NCBI RefSeq assembly: GCF_000224005.2
Contig: NZ_CP007031.1
Coordinates: forward strand, 1,165,501 to 1,229,500
From: Marichromatium purpuratum 984
GTDB taxonomy: Bacteria > Pseudomonadota > Gammaproteobacteria > Chromatiales > Chromatiaceae
Direction: 5' to 3'
DNA length: 64,000 nt
Shown here: piece by piece, positions 51,975 to 60,415 of the stretch
Layout of the letters: each line of letters opens with the position of its first letter
Numbering within the stretch: position 1 is the stretch's first letter
The notes under the pieces: model-generated
What the model saw: the letters and a program-made list of their open reading frames with translations, nothing else
Database searches by the model: none
Told to the model about the DNA's origin: nothing
Translations under genes and position numbers: made by a program

Positions 51975-52020
51975 GTAGGGAAGCCTAACACCTTGAAAAA
52001 TAGGTGGGCTTAAGCGATCC

Positions 52021-52049
52021 TTGACCGCGTGATTAGTTATGCCTAACAT
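52021..52049 (+). promoter_or_regulatory. Rightward early promoter with internal operator
   Basis: TTGACC (52021-52026) and TAACAT (52044-52049), spacer 17. Operator TTAGTTATGCCTAA spans 52033-52046. The expected transcription start (about 52055-52057) coincides with the ATG at 52057, so cro mRNA would be leaderless or nearly so. A further half-site AAGCCTAAC lies at 51981-51989, near the repressor start. Confidence 0.8.
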
Positions 52050-52056
52050 CATCGCT

Positions 52057-52254
52057 ATGGACGCAAACACTGTGATCGATGCTCTCGGCGGTACCGCTGC
52101 CACGGCCAAGCTCTGCAAGGTGCGCCCGCCGTCCGTCTCTGGGTGGCGCAAGAACGGCATCCCTGAGTACCGCTTGGACTACCTACGGCTCGCGCGCCCG
52201 GAAGTGTTCCGCAGCCTGGGCGACCCTACCCAGACGCCCCGCGCCGCCGCCTAA
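52057..52254 (+). CDS. cro: Cro-like repressor (65 aa)
   Basis: MDANTVIDALGGTAATAKLCKVRPPSVSGWRKNGIPEYRLDYLRLARPEVF is a YdaS/Cro-type helix-turn-helix. The ATG at 52057 is chosen over 52039 because the latter lies inside the operator and upstream of the -10 box. It is the first gene of the rightward transcript, opposite the CI-like gene. Confidence 0.85.
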   Translation: MDANTVIDALGGTAATAKLCKVRPPSVSGWRKNGIPEYRLDYLRLARPEVFRSLGDPTQTPRAAA

Positions 52255-52273
52255 CCCACCAAGGAGACCCGGC

Positions 52274-52453
52274 ATGCCCAACAACGACTCAACTCCGACC
52301 AGGGAGGTCTCTGTCGCGCCCAGGGCGCTTGACGAGGCGCCGCCGCCCGACAGCTTGCGCTCCGCCTTGGTGGCGATCCTGAAGGCTTTGGCTTGTCCCG
52401 AGGGCTCGCGCGACGACGATCGCGATACAACCCCACCAGGAGACCCGGCATGA
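52274..52453 (+). CDS. Small uncharacterised phage protein (59 aa)
   Basis: AAGGAGACCCGGC precedes the ATG at 52274, an excellent ribosome-binding site. Acidic, Pro-rich (MPNNDSTPTREVSVAPRALD...). The stop overlaps the next start (ATGA). The two genes share almost identical ribosome-binding sequences, AGGAGACCCGGC. Confidence 0.6.
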   Translation: MPNNDSTPTREVSVAPRALDEAPPPDSLRSALVAILKALACPEGSRDDDRDTTPPGDPA

Positions 52454-52659
52454 ACGAACGCACCTCCCTGATGCGCCCCGACCAGGAATCCAAAGAGACC
52501 CTGACCCTGGCGTCTGAGATCGCCGCCCTGCTGCGCGAGGGTGAAAAGCGGGGCGCAAGACCGCTGGACTCCGCCTGGATTGCGATCCAGGCGGAGTACG
52601 GAGGCGTTATGGCGATCGGGATGATGAAGGACTACTTGGGCGGGCTGTCCAAGACCTGA
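52450..52659 (+). CDS. Small uncharacterised phage protein (69 aa)
   Basis: Starts with MNERTSLMRPDQESKETLTL and ends AEYGGVMAIGMMKDYLGGLSKT. The strong AGGAGACCCGGC site and overlap with the upstream gene support translation. Its 3' end overlaps the opposing gene at 52632 by 28 bases. Not recognised. Confidence 0.6.
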   Translation: MNERTSLMRPDQESKETLTLASEIAALLREGEKRGARPLDSAWIAIQAEYGGVMAIGMMKDYLGGLSKT

Positions 52660-52826
52660 GCCAAGAGTTGGTGGTAAGCCGACAGGGTCATCTCGACTTG
52701 GGTTGGCGGGGCGTTGTCCCGCCACTCCACCGAGTGCCGCTTCATGAAGTTCTGTGGATCTTCCCGGCTCGCGATGTCCTTGGCCAGCTGCATCAGCGCA
52801 ATCCGTTGCTCGATTGTGATTTCCAT
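52632..52826 (-). CDS. Small uncharacterised protein on the opposite strand (64 aa)
   Basis: AGGAGACCTCC precedes the ATG at 52826 on the - strand; the protein (MEITIEQRIALMQLAKDIAS..., ending MTLSAYHQLLAQVLDSPPK) looks soluble and helical. It is the only - strand gene in the rightward arm, inside the transcript from the rightward promoter, so it could be expressed in the lysogen or act antisense. Confidence 0.5.
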   Translation of the reverse strand: MEITIEQRIALMQLAKDIASREDPQNFMKRHSVEWRDNAPPTQVEMTLSAYHQLLAQVLDSPPK

Positions 52827-52967
52827 GGAGGTCTCCTGTGAACGCAAGTGTGTGTGGTAACCACGAGCCTAGCATGGGGATCTCCGCCTTTTCCGCGCCG
52901 GGCGCTCTTTCGGCTGATGGTGCGCCAGGCAGGCGATCGCTTCCACGTGATCCAAGGAGTCAGTCCC

Positions 52968-53465
52968 ATGCACGACCCCGTTGAAACCGCCATCTCCGAG
53001 ATGGCTGCCAGCTACAAGCCCGGCGGCTATGTCGGGCTCGCGAAGGCCATCGACCGACGCCCCGGCGTGTTCTTCAATCAGGCGACCTTCCAGGACCGCA
53101 ACCAGCTCGGCATCAACACGCTGCGCGCCGCCATGCGGGTGACCAGCGACCACGGCCCGCTGCACGCGCTGTGCGCCGAGTTCGGCTACGGCGCCGTCTC
53201 GCTGGGAGCGTACCGGGACTGCTCTGACGCCGAGCTGATCTCGTGCATCACCGCCCTGGGCGCCGCTCGGGGTGAAGTCGATGCCGAGCTGCATCGGGCG
53301 TTCGAGGATCGGCGCATCACCCGCGAGGAGGCGCGCCGGATTCGCGAACGTGCCTCGGTGGCGATCCGCGCCAACCTGGAGCTGCTCTCGCGGCTCGATG
53401 CCCTGGCCGAGGCCGAGACTCAGGCCGAGGAGCGACGGGCGCTGCGCGCCGTGGGAGGCGCGTGA
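52968..53465 (+). CDS. CII/YmfL-like phage regulatory protein (165 aa)
   Basis: The ATG at 52968 follows CAAGGAGT. Residues about 5-75, VETAISEMAASYKPGGYVGLAKAIDRRPGVFFNQATFQDRNQLGINTLRAAMRVT and GPLHALCAEFGYGAV, are typical of the P2-type CII / YmfL family of DNA-binding regulators. A long C-terminal helix follows. Position right after cro fits a lysogeny-establishment or early activator role. Confidence 0.7.
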   Translation: MHDPVETAISEMAASYKPGGYVGLAKAIDRRPGVFFNQATFQDRNQLGINTLRAAMRVTSDHGPLHALCAEFGYGAVSLGAYRDCSDAELISCITALGAARGEVDAELHRAFEDRRITREEARRIRERASVAIRANLELLSRLDALAEAETQAEERRALRAVGGA

Positions 53466-53680
53466 TGGACCGGACAATCAACGCCGAGCTACTGCGCCTC
53501 GCCGAGCATGCCCGCGCCGTGGCGCGACATGCCGGGGCGCGATGGCGAGCGCTGGAGCATCGGGGCGACTGGGCTGAGGCTGTTGCGATGCGGCGCCTGG
53601 AGCGGCGGATGCTGGCCTCTGGCGAGCGGTTTGCGCGCGAGGCGCGGGGGGTGTCCAGTGCGACGCACAGCGTGGAATGA
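53465..53680 (+). CDS. Small helical phage protein (71 aa)
   Basis: Arg/Ala-rich, likely one long helix (MDRTINAELLRLAEHARAVA...). ATG at 53465 overlaps the previous stop (GTGATGG). Not recognised. It overlaps the next gene's start by 23 bases. Confidence 0.55.
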   Translation: MDRTINAELLRLAEHARAVARHAGARWRALEHRGDWAEAVAMRRLERRMLASGERFAREARGVSSATHSVE

Positions 53681-54626
53681 GTCCGAGGACGACGCGCTCC
53701 ATGGCCTGCCGTGGAGCGCCCAGCTGATCTACCTGCGCGCGCTGCGCCCACACATGGACTACGCCAGCGGCATCGTCGGGCAGCGGCGCGGGATCTCGCT
53801 GCGAGGGCTCGCCGAGACGCTGCACGTCGAGCACGGACAGGGGCGGCGTGAGGCTGGTGATCCCTCACCGAAGGCGGTGCGTCACGCCCTGGAGCTGCTG
53901 GAGCGCGCGGGGTTGATCGAGCGCATCCCCGCTGATCGACAGCTCATTTTTCGGCTTCCCCTCGCCGACGTGGATTCGTCTGCCTCCGAGAAGTGGGGCA
54001 GACGTGGGGCAGACGTGGGGCAGAGCAACCAGGGCACACCGAAACCCAACAACGACGCGGCCTCGCCAGAGATGCAGGGCAGACGTGAGGCAGACCCGGA
54101 GACGAGGAAGAGGGGCACACATCCGGTATCCGGTTTACCGGATACAGGAGGTTCTTACGAACCTGTCGAGTTCGCTGCTCGCGAACCCGACCAGCCAGCC
54201 AAGCCGCGCACGGACTCCACGAGCCACGCACCCACTCCGCCCACGCCGATCGCCACACGCCGATTGCCCGACAAGGCCGACGCGGTGCGAGAGGTCTTCG
54301 ACTACTGGCGCGCCGCGCTGGACCACCCGCGCGCCAAGCTCGACTCGAAGCGGCGGCGGACGATCGCCGCACGACTGAAGGACGGCTACAGCACGGAGGA
54401 TCTGAAGCGCGCCGTTGACGGCTGTCGCGCCTCGCCCTGGCACTGCGGGCAGAACCCGAGCCGCAAGCGCTACGACGACATCGAGCTGATCTGCCGGAAC
54501 GCGGTCAAGGTCGAGGGGTTCCAGAAGCAGGTCGAGCAGCGGCACAGCGGCAACGACGAGCTGGCCGCATGGATCAACGAAGGCGACGAGCAGGTCATCG
54601 AGGGGGTATTCAGCCATGTCGGATAG
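53658..54626 (+). CDS. Phage replication protein O-like (322 aa)
   Basis: GTG at 53658 follows GCGGGGGG. The N-terminal ~100 residues form a winged helix of the replication-initiator kind (RRTAWNESEDDALHGLPWSAQLIYLRALRP; AVRHALELLERAGLIERI), the middle is a low-complexity linker, and residues about 235-310 (VFDYWRAALDHPRAKLDSKRRRTIAARLKDGYSTEDLKRAV, DGCRASPWHCGQNPSRKRYDDIELICR) are the conserved phage-replication C-terminal domain. Lambda O-like origin binding; iterons were not identified with certainty. Confidence 0.8.
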   Translation: MRRTAWNESEDDALHGLPWSAQLIYLRALRPHMDYASGIVGQRRGISLRGLAETLHVEHGQGRREAGDPSPKAVRHALELLERAGLIERIPADRQLIFRLPLADVDSSASEKWGRRGADVGQSNQGTPKPNNDAASPEMQGRREADPETRKRGTHPVSGLPDTGGSYEPVEFAAREPDQPAKPRTDSTSHAPTPPTPIATRRLPDKADAVREVFDYWRAALDHPRAKLDSKRRRTIAARLKDGYSTEDLKRAVDGCRASPWHCGQNPSRKRYDDIELICRNAVKVEGFQKQVEQRHSGNDELAAWINEGDEQVIEGVFSHVG

Positions 54627-55437
54627 CAGCACGCGGCCAAGCGTGGCCGAAACGAAGCGCCAGTTCCTGGCGATCATGAACGACCTCGGCGAGCTCTATG
54701 AGCGCCAGATCTCCCCCGGGCTGGTCCGGCTCTACTGGGAGGATCTCGGCCATCTGCCGATCGAGGCGTTCGAGCAGCTGGTGCGCGCTCATCGCCGAGA
54801 TCCGGTGCGCGGGCGCTTCTTCCCGAAGCCTGCCGACCTGCTCGCTGCGGCGGAGGCGATCGGCGGCGGTGCGCTGAGCGCCGACGAGGCCTGGACGCTC
54901 GCGCTCGAGGTGTTCGACGAGAGCGCATCGGTATGCGCGACCGAGGAGGTGCTGACTGCGGCGGCTGCCGCATCGGGCGTGTGGGCGACCGGCGACAAGA
55001 TCGGCGCGCGAATGGCGTTCCGGGCCGCCTATGACCGTGCGATCACCTCGCAGCGCGCCGAGGGGCGCCCGACCGTATGGCGGCTCTCGCTCGGCTGGGA
55101 CCCTGAGCTGCGAGCCAGGGCGGCGCAGGCGGCCGTCGAGCGCAAACTCATCACGCAGGAGCAGGCCGCGCCGCACCTGCCGCCGCCAGAGCCCGAGGGG
55201 CCGGCTGCCGCGGTTGCAGGCCTGCTCACCGGTAGCTCGACGGTCGTGCCATTCCCTGGCGGCGACGAGGCCAAGACGCGCCGCCGCCTGGCCGAGCTTC
55301 GGGAGGCGATCACCAGCGCCGGGCGCCGCGCCGAGCCGGAGGGGCCGAGCCGGACGGAGACGATCGCCGCGCGCAAGCGCGCGGCGCTTGCCGCTCTCGA
55401 GGCGCACCGGAACCAACACGCGAAGGAGGCGGGCTGA
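54616..55437 (+). CDS. Replication protein P-like helicase loader (273 aa)
   Basis: [36 protein letters not shown] with [27 protein letters not shown] is the lambda P / phage replisome-organiser-type N-terminal domain. It directly follows and overlaps the O-like gene, the classic O-P order. It would load host DnaB. The C-terminal third is basic and disordered. Confidence 0.75.
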   Translation: MSDSSTRPSVAETKRQFLAIMNDLGELYERQISPGLVRLYWEDLGHLPIEAFEQLVRAHRRDPVRGRFFPKPADLLAAAEAIGGGALSADEAWTLALEVFDESASVCATEEVLTAAAAASGVWATGDKIGARMAFRAAYDRAITSQRAEGRPTVWRLSLGWDPELRARAAQAAVERKLITQEQAAPHLPPPEPEGPAAAVAGLLTGSSTVVPFPGGDEAKTRRRLAELREAITSAGRRAEPEGPSRTETIAARKRAALAALEAHRNQHAKEAG

Positions 55438-55916
55438 TGGCCCAGAGAGGCATCAACAAGGTGATCCTGGTCGGCAACCTTGGGGCCAACCCCGAGATCC
55501 GCCACATGCCCAGCGGCGACGCTGTGGCCAACCTGCGGATCGCCACCAGCGAGAGCTGGCGGGACCGCGCCACCGGCGAGACCCGCGAGCGCACCGAATG
55601 GCACAACGTGGCCATCTTCGGCAAGGTCGCCGAGGTCGCCAAGCAGTATCTGCGCAAGGGCTCGAAGGTCTATATCGAGGGCAGGCTGCGCACCCGTAAA
55701 TTTCAGGGCAAGGACGGCCAGGATCGCTACACCACCGAGGTGGTGGTCGACATCAGCGGGACCATGCAGATGCTCGACGGGTCTGGGGACGGGCAGGCGG
55801 GCGCAGGAGGCCGTCAGAGCACCCAGGCCGGGCGAAGCCATGGCGGCGGCGCTCCGGCTCCCAGCAATCACCCTACGCCCTCTGGTGCGGACTATGACGA
55901 TGACATCCCGTTCTGA
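55437..55916 (+). CDS. ssb: Single-stranded DNA-binding protein (159 aa)
   Basis: OB-fold [74 protein letters not shown], then a Gly-rich tail ending in the acidic DDDIPF tip that binds partner proteins. Its ATG overlaps the previous stop. A phage-encoded copy supporting replication and RecT annealing. Confidence 0.96.
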   Translation: MAQRGINKVILVGNLGANPEIRHMPSGDAVANLRIATSESWRDRATGETRERTEWHNVAIFGKVAEVAKQYLRKGSKVYIEGRLRTRKFQGKDGQDRYTTEVVVDISGTMQMLDGSGDGQAGAGGRQSTQAGRSHGGGAPAPSNHPTPSGADYDDDIPF

Positions 55917-55932
55917 GCGCCCCGTCCGCCAA

Positions 55933-56136
55933 ATGAGTTATCAGAACACATTTGATCGAACCAGCGGACACGAGGACGCCCCGCCGCTCACCTGCTGGAG
56001 CTGCACTCACTATCGTCCCGAACGCTGCGAGCGCGGGATCTACGGCTGGCCCGCTCGGCGGCTCTCCGCCTGCCCGGCGGGGTGCTATGAGCCGGGTAGT
56101 GATGAGGCTGAGCGGCGGGACGCCGAGGATGATTGA
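55933..56136 (+). CDS. Small cysteine-rich phage protein (67 aa)
   Basis: LTCWSCTHYRPERCERGIYG with SACPAGCYEPG gives five or six cysteines in CxxC-like spacing, a probable small zinc-binding fold. It begins 16 bases after ssb and overlaps rusA. Not assigned to a family. Confidence 0.6.
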   Translation: MSYQNTFDRTSGHEDAPPLTCWSCTHYRPERCERGIYGWPARRLSACPAGCYEPGSDEAERRDAEDD

Positions 56137-56491
56137 GGTGCTACTCCCTTACCCGCCCAGCGCCAACCGGATGTGGCGCCACGTCCGTGGGCGAGTCGTG
56201 CCGTCGGCGGACGCGGAGCGCTGGCAGCGCGAGGCTGCATGGCGAGCCCAGGCCGCTGGGGTCAGATCGACCAGTAGCGATGTCGCGGTGGCGCTGGTGC
56301 TGCATCCGCGGCTCACCGCCAAGGGGCGCCCGAGCCGGCAACGCCTCGATCTCGACAACATCATCAAGCCGACGCTCGATGCGCTGCAGGGCACCGCCTA
56401 CGACAACGACCGGCAGGTGGTGCGGATTGGCGCGGAGGTTGGCGAGGGGCTGCCGGGTGGCGGCCTGACAGTGCGAATCGAGGTGCGCTGA
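56129..56491 (+). CDS. rusA: RusA-family Holliday junction resolvase (120 aa)
   Basis: The ATG at 56129 overlaps the previous stop. RusA features: LLPYPPSANRMWRHVRGRVVPS, and the acidic active site RLDLDNIIKPTLDALQGTAYDNDRQV (three conserved Asp) followed by the catalytic-site C-terminal strand. Length is typical. It resolves recombination or replication branches before packaging. Confidence 0.93.
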   Translation: MIEVLLPYPPSANRMWRHVRGRVVPSADAERWQREAAWRAQAAGVRSTSSDVAVALVLHPRLTAKGRPSRQRLDLDNIIKPTLDALQGTAYDNDRQVVRIGAEVGEGLPGGGLTVRIEVR

Positions 56492-56510
56492 TGCGAACGA
56501 GGTTGGGCAA

Positions 56511-57254
56511 ATGATGGATATCAAGACCTCGGGGCTGAAAGCGGTCCAGGCCGCGATCAAGGGGCTCGAGCGGCAGTTGCCGTACATGCTCTCGCGGTCG
56601 GTGAACGATGCCGCCTTCAAGGTGCGCGCGGCTGAGCAGGATGAGATGCGCCAGGTCTTCGATCGGCCGACGCCCTATGTGCTGCGATCAGTCTACGTCC
56701 AGAAGGGGCGGGCACAGCAGCCCAGTGCGCAAGTCGGTCATGTCGACGCGAAGCGGGACGCGCTGATGCGCTGGTCCGAGACGGTGCGCCCGCATGTCAT
56801 CGGAGGTCGTCGCGCCGAGAAGGGCACGGAATCGCGGTTGAGCCGAATGGGGATCATGCCCGCCGGCTGGCGGGTGGTGCCCGGGCCAGCGATGCCGCTC
56901 AATGCCTACGGGAACCCGAAGCCGAGCGAGTATGCGCGCATCCTCTCGTTTCTGCGCGCCTACACCGGTCGAGCTCGCAGGCTCAACCGCTCCTCGACCA
57001 GGCCTCGTGCACGCGCCACCTTCTTCGCCGTCGAGGTTGGCTCACCGCAGGCGCGGGGGATTCGACCCGGCATCTACAAGCGCGATGGCTCGGGCATTCA
57101 TCCGATGCTCTATTTCGTCCGCGGCGCGGAGTATCGGCCGCAGCTCAACTGGGTGCGGGTGGCGCGCAAGACAGTCGATGATGCGTTTCCCGCTGCGTTC
57201 GACCGCGAGTTGACGCGCGAGCTGGCTCGACAGCGAACGAGGAGGGGATCGTGA
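56511..57254 (+). CDS. Putative phage minor tail protein Z-like (about 247 aa)
   Basis: MDIKTSGLKAVQAAIKGLERQLPYMLSRSVNDAAFKVRAAEQDEMRQVFDRPTPYVLRSVYVQKGR resembles lambda gpZ / HK97 gp10-type proteins, in which an N-terminal GLK segment and an 'RALNDAA-x-K-x-R' helix recur. Its place before the terminase is unusual; gpZ normally lies with tail genes. Start could be ATG 56511 or 56514. Family call is tentative. Confidence 0.45.
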   Translation: MMDIKTSGLKAVQAAIKGLERQLPYMLSRSVNDAAFKVRAAEQDEMRQVFDRPTPYVLRSVYVQKGRAQQPSAQVGHVDAKRDALMRWSETVRPHVIGGRRAEKGTESRLSRMGIMPAGWRVVPGPAMPLNAYGNPKPSEYARILSFLRAYTGRARRLNRSSTRPRARATFFAVEVGSPQARGIRPGIYKRDGSGIHPMLYFVRGAEYRPQLNWVRVARKTVDDAFPAAFDRELTRELARQRTRRGS

Positions 57255-57353
57255 TCGTCAGTCCTCGCCCCGGGTCCTTCCCGGGCCCCTTCGCCCGCGG
57301 GTTCGTTGCAGCTCGACATTCGCGCGTTTTTCGGTTGCTTGGGGTTGTTTCTG

Positions 57354-57851
57354 GTGTCGGTCATCAATGATCTAGCGGCGCTGCCGGCGGGGCGGTTGGC
57401 GAACAAGGCGCAGGTGGCCGAGTTCTTCGAAGTGTCTGTGCCGACCGTGGATGCGTGGTTGCGTCGCGGCTGCCCGGTGGTTGAGCGCGGTGGTCGAGGC
57501 CGGCAGTGGCGCATCGACCTGCTCGAGGTGGCGCGATGGCGGTTCGGTGGCGACGCGCCAGAAGATGGCGATGACCCGGAGAAGATGGCCCCGAAAGATC
57601 GGCTCGACTGGTACAAAGGGGCCAGGGAGCGAACAAAGCACCTACAGGAGTGCGGCGAACTGCTCCCCGCCGCCGAGTTCGAGCGCACCCTGTCGGCCGT
57701 GCTCCAGGGCGTGGCCATGGGGCTCGAATCGCTCCCCGACATCCTGGAGCGTGACGCCGGTATCGACGGCGCCGCCATCGAGCGTGCTCAAGGTGTGGTC
57801 GATCGCCTGCGCGAGGACCTCTACCGGAGGATTGTCCCCGATGCCAGTTGA
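57354..57851 (+). CDS. Terminase small subunit, Nu1-like (165 aa)
   Basis: The GTG at 57354 gives VSVINDLAALPAGRLANKAQVAEFFEVSVPTVDAWLRRGCPVVERG, the winged-helix N-terminus of Nu1-type small terminases, followed by the coiled-coil middle (KDRLDWYKGARERTKHLQECGELLP) that binds the large subunit. Length close to Nu1 (181 aa). It recognises the packaging site; a cos site is expected just upstream (57255-57353) but I could not define it. Confidence 0.88.
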   Translation: MSVINDLAALPAGRLANKAQVAEFFEVSVPTVDAWLRRGCPVVERGGRGRQWRIDLLEVARWRFGGDAPEDGDDPEKMAPKDRLDWYKGARERTKHLQECGELLPAAEFERTLSAVLQGVAMGLESLPDILERDAGIDGAAIERAQGVVDRLREDLYRRIVPDAS

Positions 57852-59865
57852 TCGCTACGCCAGCGCCCAGGGCATCAGCCGCGATGTCGCCGACATCATC
57901 CGCCCGCCGCGGCGCGTGGCCGTCTCGACCTGCGCCGCCGAGGTCGTGCGCATCGAGACCCCGGGTGGTTACTCCGGCCCCTGGGATGCGCAGCTCACAC
58001 CCTACATGGCCGAGCCGATGGACCTGCTCAAAAGCCGCCGGCACGAGGCCGTGGTCTTCGTCTCGCCGGCGCGTACCGGTAAGACCCAGGCCCTTCTCGA
58101 CGGCTGGCTCGCGCACTGCGTGACGGCCGACCCCGGCGATATGGGCCTCTACTTCCCGACCCAAACCCTGGCCTACGACTACCGCAAGCGTCGCATCGAG
58201 CGACTACACCGCAACAGCCCGCGACTACGCGAGCGCCTCAGCCCGCGCAAGCACGACACCACCATCGAGATGATCGCCTACCGCAACGGGATGATCCTCA
58301 ACCTCGGCTGGCCGACCAGCTCGCAGCTCGCGCAGCGCGACCTGCGCTATGTGGCGATGACCGACTACGACTCGTTCCCCGACGACATCGGCGGCGAGGG
58401 CGAGCCCTTCGGCCTGGCCCGCAAGCGCACCCAGGTGGCGATGTCGGCAGGCATGACGCTGGTCGAGTCCAGCCCCAAGCGCGAACTCGTCACCAACCAG
58501 TGGACACCGGACGGCCCGCACGCCGCGCCGCCGGTCAAGGGCGGCATCCTGCCGCTCTACAACCGCGGTGACCGGCGCCGCTGGTACTGGCCGTGCCTTG
58601 ATGGCTGCGGCGCGCGCTTCGAGCCCCCCGCCATGCCGCTCTACGACGAGGCTGAAACCATCGAGGCCTCCGCCGCGACGGCACACATCTGCTGTCCGCA
58701 CTGCGGGACGCGCTACCTGCCGCACGACAAGCGCCGACTCAACATTGCCGGACACTGGTTTCGCGAGGGCGAACTCGACGGCTCGCCGCGCACCGCTGCG
58801 ATTGCCTCCTATTGGGTGCTCGGCTGCGCCGCGGCATTCCAGCAGTGGGAGTCGCTCGTCACCAACGCGCTGCTCGCCCAGCGCGAACTCGAGGCGAGCG
58901 GCGATGAGACCGCGCTGCGCCAGACCACCAACACCGACCAAGGCATGCCCTACATGCCGCGCGCCATGGCCGAGTCCCGAGGCGCCGAGTCCCTGGCCGC
59001 CCGCATCGAGGAGGCCGAGCGCTATCGCGTGCCGGACGGCGTGCGCCTCCTGCTGGCCGCTGTCGACGTCCAGGGCAACCGCTTTGAGGTCTGCGTGATC
59101 GGCTTCGGTATCGGCGGCGAGCGCTGGATCGTCGACCGCTACGCCATCCGCAAGACCGCTGCCGGCGAGCCCCTGCAGCCCGCCGTCATGCAAGAGCACT
59201 GGAGTGAGCTCACCGATCGCGTCATCAACGCCACCTACCGACTACCCGACGACCGCGAACTGCGCGTCTACCGCACCGGGGTCGATCTCGGCGGCTACGC
59301 CAACCGCGCCAAGGGCGCCGACTCGACCGCGCGCGCCTACGCCTGGTGGCGCGAGCTGCGTCGCGCCGGGCTCGCGCACCGCGCCCGCCTCGTGCGTGGC
59401 GACGGCTCGAGGAGCGCCCAACTGGTGCGCGAGACCCTGCCCGACACCAGCAAACGGCACGATCGCAAGTCCGGCAGTCGCGGCGACGTGCCGGTGCTTA
59501 TCCTCAACGCCGATCGCATCAAGGACCGCGTCTCGGCCGATCTCGCGCGCGACGTCCCGGGGCCGGGCTACATCCACCTGCCGTCCTGGCTCAGCCGCGC
59601 CCAGCGCGACGAGCTCACCGCGGAGCAGCGCACCCCCGACGGCTGGCGACAGATCGGCAACCGCCGCAACGAGACCTGGGACCTGCTCTGCTACGCCGAG
59701 GCGCTATGGCTCCATTGCGGTGGCGACCGCATCGACTGGGCACGCCCCCCGGCCTGGGCCGAGGCCTGGACCGACAACACCGAGGTCGTCACCGCCGACC
59801 AGCGCCGCGCCCTCAAGGCCACTCACCGCCCGGGCGTCCGGCGCCGCGCCTCGCAATGGTGGTAG
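57841..59865 (+). CDS. Terminase large subunit, lambda GpA-type (674 aa)
   Basis: The ATG at 57841 has GGAGG upstream and overlaps the small subunit gene by 11 bases. ATPase: adenine/Walker A region FVSPARTGKTQALLDG (Lys81), Walker B YVAMTDYDSFPDD. A zinc-binding CPHCG follows (about 280-290) and the nuclease domain has VDVQGNRFEV (Asp), a conserved TGVDLGGY and a C-terminal DLLCYAEALW. Length close to GpA (641 aa). Translocates DNA into the prohead and cuts the ends. Confidence 0.95.
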   Translation: MPVDRYASAQGISRDVADIIRPPRRVAVSTCAAEVVRIETPGGYSGPWDAQLTPYMAEPMDLLKSRRHEAVVFVSPARTGKTQALLDGWLAHCVTADPGDMGLYFPTQTLAYDYRKRRIERLHRNSPRLRERLSPRKHDTTIEMIAYRNGMILNLGWPTSSQLAQRDLRYVAMTDYDSFPDDIGGEGEPFGLARKRTQVAMSAGMTLVESSPKRELVTNQWTPDGPHAAPPVKGGILPLYNRGDRRRWYWPCLDGCGARFEPPAMPLYDEAETIEASAATAHICCPHCGTRYLPHDKRRLNIAGHWFREGELDGSPRTAAIASYWVLGCAAAFQQWESLVTNALLAQRELEASGDETALRQTTNTDQGMPYMPRAMAESRGAESLAARIEEAERYRVPDGVRLLLAAVDVQGNRFEVCVIGFGIGGERWIVDRYAIRKTAAGEPLQPAVMQEHWSELTDRVINATYRLPDDRELRVYRTGVDLGGYANRAKGADSTARAYAWWRELRRAGLAHRARLVRGDGSRSAQLVRETLPDTSKRHDRKSGSRGDVPVLILNADRIKDRVSADLARDVPGPGYIHLPSWLSRAQRDELTAEQRTPDGWRQIGNRRNETWDLLCYAEALWLHCGGDRIDWARPPAWAEAWTDNTEVVTADQRRALKATHRPGVRRRASQWW

Positions 59866-59868
59866 CCC

Positions 59869-60129
59869 ATGTCCCGTGACGTCCTCCACGAAACCGCCGA
59901 CGAGCTCATCGCCGCCGGCGCCGATCCCACCCTGGTGCGCGGCGTCATCGCCCGCATTCGCCAGCGGGTCGGTGGCGCTGAGGTCTACGTCTGCGCCATC
60001 GACCGCGTGGCGCGGGACGACGCCATCCGCCGCGAGCTCGCCGCCGGTCGCGACATCCACGAGGCCGCGCGACGCATCGGCGTATCACCATCCACCATCC
60101 GTCGCCGGCGCTCGCAGTGGTTGCGCTGA
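59869..60129 (+). CDS. Mor-family transcriptional regulator (86 aa)
   Basis: SRDVLHETADELIAAGADPTLVRGVIARIRQRVGGAEVYV followed by the HTH HEAARRIGVSPSTIRRRRSQWL match Mor/C activators, best known as middle/late activators of Mu. Here it lies between terminase and gpW genes of a lambda-type module, starting 3 bases after the terminase stop. Confidence 0.75.
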   Translation: MSRDVLHETADELIAAGADPTLVRGVIARIRQRVGGAEVYVCAIDRVARDDAIRRELAAGRDIHEAARRIGVSPSTIRRRRSQWLR

Positions 60130-60205
60130 CCGGCGTGCAGCTTCCGGTATTTTTGGCGCCGCCGCGCGCCTAGGCTCGACACGACACAACCCGAGAGGAT
60201 CGCCA

Positions 60206-60415
60206 ATGGCCTTCACCTCCGACCAACTCGCCACCCTCGAGGCCGCCGCCGCTTCCGGCCGACTGCGCGTCCAACTGGGCGACAAGGTCATCCAGTACCA
60301 GACCCTGCCCGACCTGATGCACGCCATCCGGCAGGCGCGCGCCGATGTCGCCGCGGCTGCCGGACTGCGGCCCGGGCGGGCGCTGCGCTGCTACCTGGAG
60401 CACCACCGTGGCTAA
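60206..60415 (+). CDS. Head-tail joining protein gpW-like (69 aa)
   Basis: MAFTSDQLATLEAAAASGRLRVQLGDKVIQYQTLPDLMHAIRQARADV is a gpW domain (first helix, beta hairpin with GDKxIQY, second helix); lambda gpW is 68 aa. GAGAGGA precedes the ATG. It overlaps the portal gene start (GTGGCTAA). Confidence 0.92.
   Translation: MAFTSDQLATLEAAAASGRLRVQLGDKVIQYQTLPDLMHAIRQARADVAAAAGLRPGRALRCYLEHHRG

Noticed and set aside
52474-52484. CGCCCCGACCA, matching the tRNA-Pro 3' end, as a possible attR
   Set aside because: Only 11 bases match, it lies inside a coding sequence in the middle of the prophage, and the flanking tRNA T-arm sequence is absent.
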